NCBI GenBank assembly: GCA_013824055.1
Contig: PNNE01000337.1
Span: 1-17,149 of the forward strand
DNA from: Rhodobacter sp.
GTDB lineage: Bacteria; Pseudomonadota; Alphaproteobacteria; Rhodobacterales; Rhodobacteraceae
Reading direction: 5' to 3'
Length of the DNA: 17,149 nt
Shown piece by piece: positions 12,976 to 17,149 of this stretch. Below the pieces are notes generated by a model that saw nothing but the letters and a program-made list of their open reading frames with translations, made no database searches and had not been told where the DNA came from. Position 1 is the first letter of the stretch. Every line of letters starts with the position of its first letter. The translations under genes were made by a program, and so were the position numbers.

Positions 12976-13800
12976 TCAAGCCATGTTGAACTGTGCGGGA
13001 TCGGGTCCGCACCGCGCGCCTTCGTCCAGAGTGGCGATCGCGGCCATCTCGGCATCGGTCAGGGTGAAGTCGAACAGCGCCAGATTCTCGGCCAGCCCCG
13101 CCTCGCGGGTGGACCGGGGAATGACCGAGGCGCCGATCTGGATGTGCCAGCGCAGGATCACCTGCGCCGGGGATTTGCCCGTGCGGCGGGCTGCGGCCTG
13201 CACCGGGGCGGCGCCGAAGCTGCGGCCCTGGCCCAGCGGCGTCCAGCTTTGCGTGACGATCCCGTGCCTGTCATGAAAGGCGCGCAATGCAGCCTGTTGC
13301 AGACGCGGGTTGATCTCGATCTGGTTGACGGCGGGGGTGACGCCAGTCTCGCCGATGATCCGCTGAAGCTGCGGCTCCTGGAAGTTCGACACGCCGATGG
13401 ACAGGGCGCGCCCGCTGTCCCGCAGTCGGATCAGCGCGCGCCAGGTGTCAAGGTAAAGGTCGTTGGCCGGGCAGGGCCAGTGGATCAACAGAAGGTCCAC
13501 ATGATCGAGGCCAAGCCGCGTCAGGCTCGCCTCCGCCGCGCGGACCGCCTTGTCGAAACCCTGCTCGCTGTTCCAGACCTTCGTGGTGACAAAGACCTGA
13601 TCCCGCGGCAGGCCCGACCGGCGGATGCCCTCGCCCTGGCCTTGCTCGTTGCCATAGATCGCTGCGCCATCGACCAGCCGGTAGCCCATCCGCAAAGCGG
13701 TGGCCGTGGTTTCAGCGGTGATGGCGGCGGGGACCTGCCAGAGGCCGAAGCCAAGCTGCGGGATCTGGCGGCCGTCGTTCAGGGAAAGCGTCCGGGTCAT
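12976..13800 (-). CDS. Aldo/keto reductase (2,5-diketo-D-gluconate reductase-like)
   Basis: A 274-residue NADPH-dependent oxidoreductase with a single TIM barrel. The catalytic tetrad is Asp44 (RLVDGA), Tyr49 (AAIYGNE), Lys74 (VTTKVW) and His107 (LLIHWP). The family signatures GVSNFQ and AVNQIEINP follow, and the C-terminal NADPH-binding segment has SVIPRSTREAGLAENL. The sequence is closest in style to bacterial AKR5-type enzymes, which reduce keto-sugars, methylglyoxal and other carbonyls; the substrate is undetermined. The ATG at 13800 has AGGAG just upstream; the frame is open to 13971 but the added sequence is not protein-like. It lies 55 bases after the RHH-like gene. Confidence 0.93.
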   Translation of the reverse strand: MTRTLSLNDGRQIPQLGFGLWQVPAAITAETTATALRMGYRLVDGAAIYGNEQGQGEGIRRSGLPRDQVFVTTKVWNSEQGFDKAVRAAEASLTRLGLDHVDLLLIHWPCPANDLYLDTWRALIRLRDSGRALSIGVSNFQEPQLQRIIGETGVTPAVNQIEINPRLQQAALRAFHDRHGIVTQSWTPLGQGRSFGAAPVQAAARRTGKSPAQVILRWHIQIGASVIPRSTREAGLAENLALFDFTLTDAEMAAIATLDEGARCGPDPAQFNMA

Positions 13801-13855
13801 CGGTGGTCTCCTGTCGGGTGACAGCAAAGCCCGTGCGGCGCGTGGGTGCAAGGGG

Positions 13856-14290
13856 TCAGGGTCGGGCCAGGGCCTGGGCAGCAATTCCCGGCTGAGGGTG
13901 GCCCGGAAAGCCGCGGCCAAAGCGGCGGACGAGGGCCATGTAGGCCGGGCCGACCTGGCTTGACTTGGCAAGGCTGCGGCCGGAGGCGACGTCGCTCAGG
14001 ACAAGACCGCCGCCCGAGGGGACATAGCGCAGCCCACGCTCGCGAAGTGCGTCTTGCACCTGCGCCCAATCCTCGGACACCGCCAGCGCCTCTGCGACGA
14101 GAAGCCGAAGGCGCACGAGGAGCCGCTCGTCGATGCCTTCGGCACTCCTCGCTCTGCGTCGCTCGCAGCGCTGGACTTCGAGGCGGACCAGCTCGCGCAG
14201 CACGGCGCCGGGCGTTTCGTCCCGCGCCCGGCACAGCGTCACGAACCGCCGCCACAGCACGTCATCGCAATGAAAAAGGGTCTCGGCCAT
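13856..14290 (-). CDS. Small protein with RHH-like N-terminus (uncharacterised)
   Basis: I do not recognise this 144-residue, Arg-rich protein as a named family. Residues 1-45 (MAETLFHCDD, then VLWRRFVTLCRARDETPGAV and LRELVRLEVQR) follow a strand-helix-helix pattern like ribbon-helix-helix DNA-binding proteins. A second helical segment (52-87) is followed by a Gly-rich strand pair (RYVPSGGGLVLSDVASG) and a basic tail (KSSQVGPAYMALVRRFGRGF). That tail is reminiscent of short segments in relaxase accessory proteins, but I would not call it one. The ATG at 14290 has AAGGGT about 10 bases upstream. It lies 36 bases after asd and is probably co-transcribed with it. GC content and codons match its neighbours. 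Confidence 0.6.
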   Translation of the reverse strand: MAETLFHCDDVLWRRFVTLCRARDETPGAVLRELVRLEVQRCERRRARSAEGIDERLLVRLRLLVAEALAVSEDWAQVQDALRERGLRYVPSGGGLVLSDVASGRSLAKSSQVGPAYMALVRRFGRGFPGHPQPGIAAQALARP

Positions 14291-14311
14291 AGGCCAAGAC
14301 CCTTGCATATC

Positions 14312-14327
14312 AGGGTAAAGAAACCCT
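14312..14327 (-). other. Weak hairpin at the asd stop
   Basis: AGGGT (14312-14316) and ACCCT (14323-14327) can pair around a 6-base A-rich loop (U-rich in the minus-strand RNA), overlapping the asd stop codon. At only 5 bp it is too weak to be a confident terminator, and the RHH-like gene begins 36 bases downstream of asd. Confidence 0.25.
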
Positions 14328-15349
14328 TAGCCCTTCTTCAGGACCTTGGACCCCAGCAGCTCGGCGATCTGCACCGCGTTCAGGGCCGCACCCTTGCGCA
14401 GGTTGTCGGACACGCACCACAGCGACAGTCCGTTGTCGATGGTACTGTCCTGCCGCACGCGGCTGACATAGGTCGCATATTCGCCCACACATTCGATGGG
14501 GGTGATGTAGCCACCGGGTTCGCGCTTGTCGATCAGCATGATGCCGGGCGCCTCGCGCAGGATGTCCTGGGCTTCCTGCCAGTCCAGGAAATCCTCGAAC
14601 TCGATGTTGATCGCCTCGGAGTGGCCGACAAAGACCGGCACGCGGACGCAGGTGGCAGTGACCTTGATCTTCGGGTCGAGGATCTTCTTCGTCTCGGCCA
14701 CCATCTTCCATTCTTCCTTGGTCTCGCCGGAATCAAGGAAGACGTCGATCTGCGGGATCACGTTGAAGGCGATCTGCTTCTGGAATTTCCGGGCCGGAAC
14801 GTCGTCCACCGGGTTGTAGATCGACTTGGTCTGGTTCCACAGCTCGTCCATCCCTTCCTTCCCGGCGCCCGAGACGGATTGATAGGTCGCAACGACAACA
14901 CGCTTGATCCGGGCGCGGTCATGCAGCGGCTTCAGCGCCACGACCATCTGCGCGGTCGAGCAGTTGGGGTTGGCGATGATGTTCTTCCTGGCGTAGCCGT
15001 GGATCGCCTCGGCGTTCACTTCCGGCACGATCAGCGGCACGTCGGCGTCGTAGCGGTAGAGGCTGGAGTTGTCGATCACCACGCAGCCGACAGCGGCGGC
15101 TTTCGGTGCGTAGATCTTGGTCGCTTCGGACCCGACGGCGAACAGCGCGATGTCCCAGCCGGTGAAGTCGAAGGTGTCCAGGTCCTTGGTCTTCAAGGTC
15201 TTGTCGCCAAAGCTGACTTCAGTGCCCAGAGATTTGCGCGACGCCAGCGCCACGATCTCGTCCACGGGAAACTCGCGCTCGGCGAGGATGTTCAGCATTT
15301 CGCGGCCCACGTTGCCCGTGGCACCCGCGACGACGACCTTGTAGCCCAT
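14327..15349 (-). CDS. asd: Aspartate-semialdehyde dehydrogenase
   Basis: This enzyme reductively dephosphorylates aspartyl phosphate to aspartate semialdehyde with NADPH, the branch point to lysine/diaminopimelate, threonine and methionine. The 340 residues are the standard length. The nucleotide motif GATGNVG is at 9-15, the nucleophile Cys130 lies in IANPNCSTAQM, the substrate Arg236 is in TCVRVPVFVGHSE, and the His base is His243. The fingerprint SVSGAGKEG follows the Cys region. AAAGGAGA precedes the ATG at 15349. The gene is normally essential. It is preceded by a short hairpin in its leader (15368-15383) and followed by an RHH-like gene. Confidence 0.97.
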   Translation of the reverse strand: MGYKVVVAGATGNVGREMLNILAEREFPVDEIVALASRKSLGTEVSFGDKTLKTKDLDTFDFTGWDIALFAVGSEATKIYAPKAAAVGCVVIDNSSLYRYDADVPLIVPEVNAEAIHGYARKNIIANPNCSTAQMVVALKPLHDRARIKRVVVATYQSVSGAGKEGMDELWNQTKSIYNPVDDVPARKFQKQIAFNVIPQIDVFLDSGETKEEWKMVAETKKILDPKIKVTATCVRVPVFVGHSEAINIEFEDFLDWQEAQDILREAPGIMLIDKREPGGYITPIECVGEYATYVSRVRQDSTIDNGLSLWCVSDNLRKGAALNAVQIAELLGSKVLKKG

Positions 15350-15367
15350 CGGGGTTCTCCTTTGATC

Positions 15368-15383
15368 GTCCCAAAGGTGGGAC
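15368..15383 (-). promoter_or_regulatory. Leader hairpin just upstream of the asd ribosome site
   Basis: GTCCCA (15368-15373) and TGGGAC (15378-15383) pair exactly around a 4-base loop. On the transcribed minus strand the loop and the adjoining stem base read CCTTTG, the exact complement of CAAAGG in the asd Shine-Dalgarno region nearby. A pseudoknot masking the ribosome site is possible. It could equally be a weak terminator for the MFS gene upstream. Confidence 0.4.
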
Positions 15384-15439
15384 GGGCGGCTGTTAGCGCA
15401 TGGCCCGCGCGGGGGGAAGCGGATTCGACGGGACGGGCG

Positions 15440-16609
15440 TCAGTGCGGCCGGTCCCGTGACAGAAGATAGACGGCCAGGCCGATGGCGGTGGTCACGGCG
15501 AAGAACAGGAACACGGCCTCATAGGGCGCGGCAGCAGGGGTGGGCGGCGCTGCGGCGTGCAGGCGTCCGGTCACGATCTGGGCGATCCCGATGGGCGCGA
15601 TGCCGAAGAAGTTCAGAAGAGTCACCCCCCGGCCCGTCAGGTGCGGCGGCACGAAGGACCGGCCGTGGGCCAGCACGATGGGAAAGCTTGCGCCGAAGAA
15701 CCCGACCGCGATCAGCAGCGCCGTCGCCACCGCCGCAGGCGCCGCCGCGAACCACCACAGACCGAACAGGCACGCCAGCGTCACCGCGTTGCCCACCACC
15801 ACCACCAGCTTGGGCCGCCCCAGCCAGCGGTCCAGCGGCCCGTAGGCGAAATTGCCCGCCACCATCGCCAGCCCCATCCACAGGCTGATCTCGCCGATCC
15901 CAAGCTGGTCCGCGCCCTGGACATCGGCGAAATACGGCCCGATCCACAGCCCCCGCAGCCCGGCGATGGGGGCATAGCAGACCATCATCATGATCAGGAT
16001 CGGCCAGAGGACCGGCATCTTCAGCAGTTCCAGAAACGAGCCCGTCCGCGCCCCCTCCAGCCGCTCCGGGTCGCGCACAAGAAACAGGATCACCAGCGCC
16101 ACTGCCCCGGTGATCGCGGCGATGCCCAGCACCGTCTCGCGCCAGCCGAAGGCGGCGACAGCCCAGGACAGGGGCAGGGACGATGCGACGTTGCCCAAGG
16201 TGCCCACCCCCAGCGTCAGCGCGGCGAGCGTGCTGAAGGCGGCGGCAGAGAACTGGCGGGCGAAGATGAAGTAGCTGGCCATCAGGACCGGCGCGCAGCC
16301 GATCCCGATCAGTGTCATCGCCAGCTTGATCTGCATCGCCCCGGTCGCCTGGCTGAACAGAACCGCCCCGGCAGCCGCCAGCGCCAGTAGGACTCCGGTC
16401 GTCAGTCGGGGTCCGACCCGGTCCAGCCAGACCCCGATCGGGATCTGCATCGCGGCAAAGGCCAGGAACAGCCAGCCCGAGGCCGAGGCGAGGTCGGCCG
16501 CCGTGACGCCCAGGTCCGCGGTCAGAACCGGGCTCATCACCGCCAGGAAGGCGCGGTAGAACTGACTTAGCACATAGGCCAGGACAAGGGCGGCGATACC
16601 GACTTTCAC
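15440..16609 (-). CDS. MFS transporter
   Basis: A 389-residue inner-membrane transporter with about 12 hydrophobic segments. An MFS motif A variant (GVWLDRVGPRL, about residues 58-68) lies in the loop after the second segment, and a related PLDRWLGRPKL occurs at the equivalent place of the second half. The central cytoplasmic loop around RDPERLEGARTGSFLELL splits the protein into two six-helix halves. The substrate cannot be predicted. The start is a GTG at 16609 with GGAAG about 9 bases upstream. It follows a second MFS gene by only 22 bases, so the two are co-transcribed. The gap to asd is about 90 bases. Confidence 0.88.
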   Translation of the reverse strand: MKVGIAALVLAYVLSQFYRAFLAVMSPVLTADLGVTAADLASASGWLFLAFAAMQIPIGVWLDRVGPRLTTGVLLALAAAGAVLFSQATGAMQIKLAMTLIGIGCAPVLMASYFIFARQFSAAAFSTLAALTLGVGTLGNVASSLPLSWAVAAFGWRETVLGIAAITGAVALVILFLVRDPERLEGARTGSFLELLKMPVLWPILIMMMVCYAPIAGLRGLWIGPYFADVQGADQLGIGEISLWMGLAMVAGNFAYGPLDRWLGRPKLVVVVGNAVTLACLFGLWWFAAAPAAVATALLIAVGFFGASFPIVLAHGRSFVPPHLTGRGVTLLNFFGIAPIGIAQIVTGRLHAAAPPTPAAAPYEAVFLFFAVTTAIGLAVYLLSRDRPH

Positions 16610-16631
16610 GAAGGGACTTCCAAGGTTCGGC

Positions 16632-17149
16632 TCAGGCCGGTTGCGCGACCATCTGGCGCTCGCGGATCGGCAGGTGGACGATGGCCGAGAAGGCCCCGAC
16701 CCCGACCCCGATCCACCAGACCAGCGTGTAATCGCCGTTCAGATCATACATCCGGCCCCCCAGCCAGACCCCCAGGAACCCGCCGATCTGGTGGGACAGG
16801 AACACCACGCCATACAGCGTGCCCATGTAGCGGATGCCGTAGATATGCGCGACCAACCCGCTGGTCAGCGGCACGGTCGCCAGCCACAAAGCCCCCATCA
16901 CCGCCGAAAAGATCAGCACCGAGACCGGGGTGATCGGCAACAGGATGAATGCCGCCGCCGCGATGGTGCGGCCGACATAGATCCAGAACAGCAGGTACTT
17001 CTTGGTGTAGCGCTTGCCCAGATAGCCCGCCGTCAACGTGCCCACGATGTTGAACAGCCCGATCACCGCGATGGACACCGCCCCCAGCGCCGAGGTCGTG
17101 GTGATCCCGAGTCCGGCCAGCATCGACCCCGCGTCGATGGGCGAGCAAA
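16632..17149 (-). CDS. MFS transporter, C-terminal part (cut by the window edge)
   Basis: The coding frame runs out of the window on the right. About 172 residues remain visible and the frame reads on without a stop to the last base, with IDAGSMLAGLGI near the edge, so the internal ATG at 17123 is not the true start. Five to six hydrophobic segments are seen, with a loop GYLGKRYTKKY (motif A-like position of the second half) and a final hydrophobic hairpin ending in HLPIRER. It is a different MFS subfamily from its neighbour. The substrate is unknown. The stop is 22 bases before the start of the next MFS gene. Confidence 0.85.
   Translation of the reverse strand, partial: CSPIDAGSMLAGLGITTTSALGAVSIAVIGLFNIVGTLTAGYLGKRYTKKYLLFWIYVGRTIAAAAFILLPITPVSVLIFSAVMGALWLATVPLTSGLVAHIYGIRYMGTLYGVVFLSHQIGGFLGVWLGGRMYDLNGDYTLVWWIGVGVGAFSAIVHLPIRERQMVAQPA

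Noticed and set aside
12873..13055. N-terminal extension of the DUF4139 protein
   Set aside because: It would overlap the aldo/keto reductase end and bury a clear signal peptide that begins at the ATG at 12872.

Overview
The window is a high-GC stretch of a chromosome. Codon choice is strongly GC-rich at third positions, Shine-Dalgarno sites are AGGAG-type, and the gene set (YbjN-proC-csaA block, MerR-led beta-oxidation cluster, asd, DUF4139 protein) is ordinary housekeeping and catabolic content. This suggests an alphaproteobacterium of the Rhodobacteraceae/Paracoccaceae type. That placement is inferred from protein flavour and base composition, not from a marker gene. I see no rRNA, tRNA, CRISPR array, transposase, integrase or prophage gene.

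Layout. Positions 1-169 hold the tail of a terminator-like hairpin and a leader. Positions 170-2849 carry four plus-strand genes: a YbjN-domain protein, pyrroline-5-carboxylate reductase (proC), a CsaA-type tRNA-binding protein, and a D-2-hydroxyacid dehydrogenase. The last three overlap by ATGA and TTGA junctions and must be one transcription unit. A three-copy perfect 16-bp tandem repeat lies directly in front of the proC ribosome site. A perfect 12-bp-stem hairpin at 2858-2885 separates these genes from everything that follows, which is all on the minus strand.

Reading the minus strand in its own direction from right to left, the first genes are a truncated MFS transporter, a second MFS transporter, aspartate-semialdehyde dehydrogenase (asd), a small RHH-like protein, an aldo/keto reductase and an exported DUF4139/MuiA-type protein. 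After a hairpin at 11190-11221 comes an operator region full of TGACGT/ACGTCA half-sites (11103-11156). This opens a long beta-oxidation cluster: MerR regulator, DmdC-like acyl-CoA dehydrogenase, glutathione S-transferase, thiolase, NTF2-like protein 1, cupin, a 39-codon small ORF, NTF2-like protein 2, and a FadB/FadJ-type bifunctional hydratase/dehydrogenase.

How the genes work together. The acyl-CoA dehydrogenase, the hydratase/3-hydroxyacyl-CoA dehydrogenase and the thiolase supply all four steps of a beta-oxidation turn. The MerR protein at the head of the cluster, with its palindromic operator, is the likely local regulator, in the manner of LiuR-type MerR proteins. The part not explained by textbook beta-oxidation is the insert of four small uncharacterised genes between thiolase and hydratase/dehydrogenase, including two divergent members of one NTF2-like family. 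I consider this insert and the operator array the most interesting content. I found no clear sign of an entirely new system.
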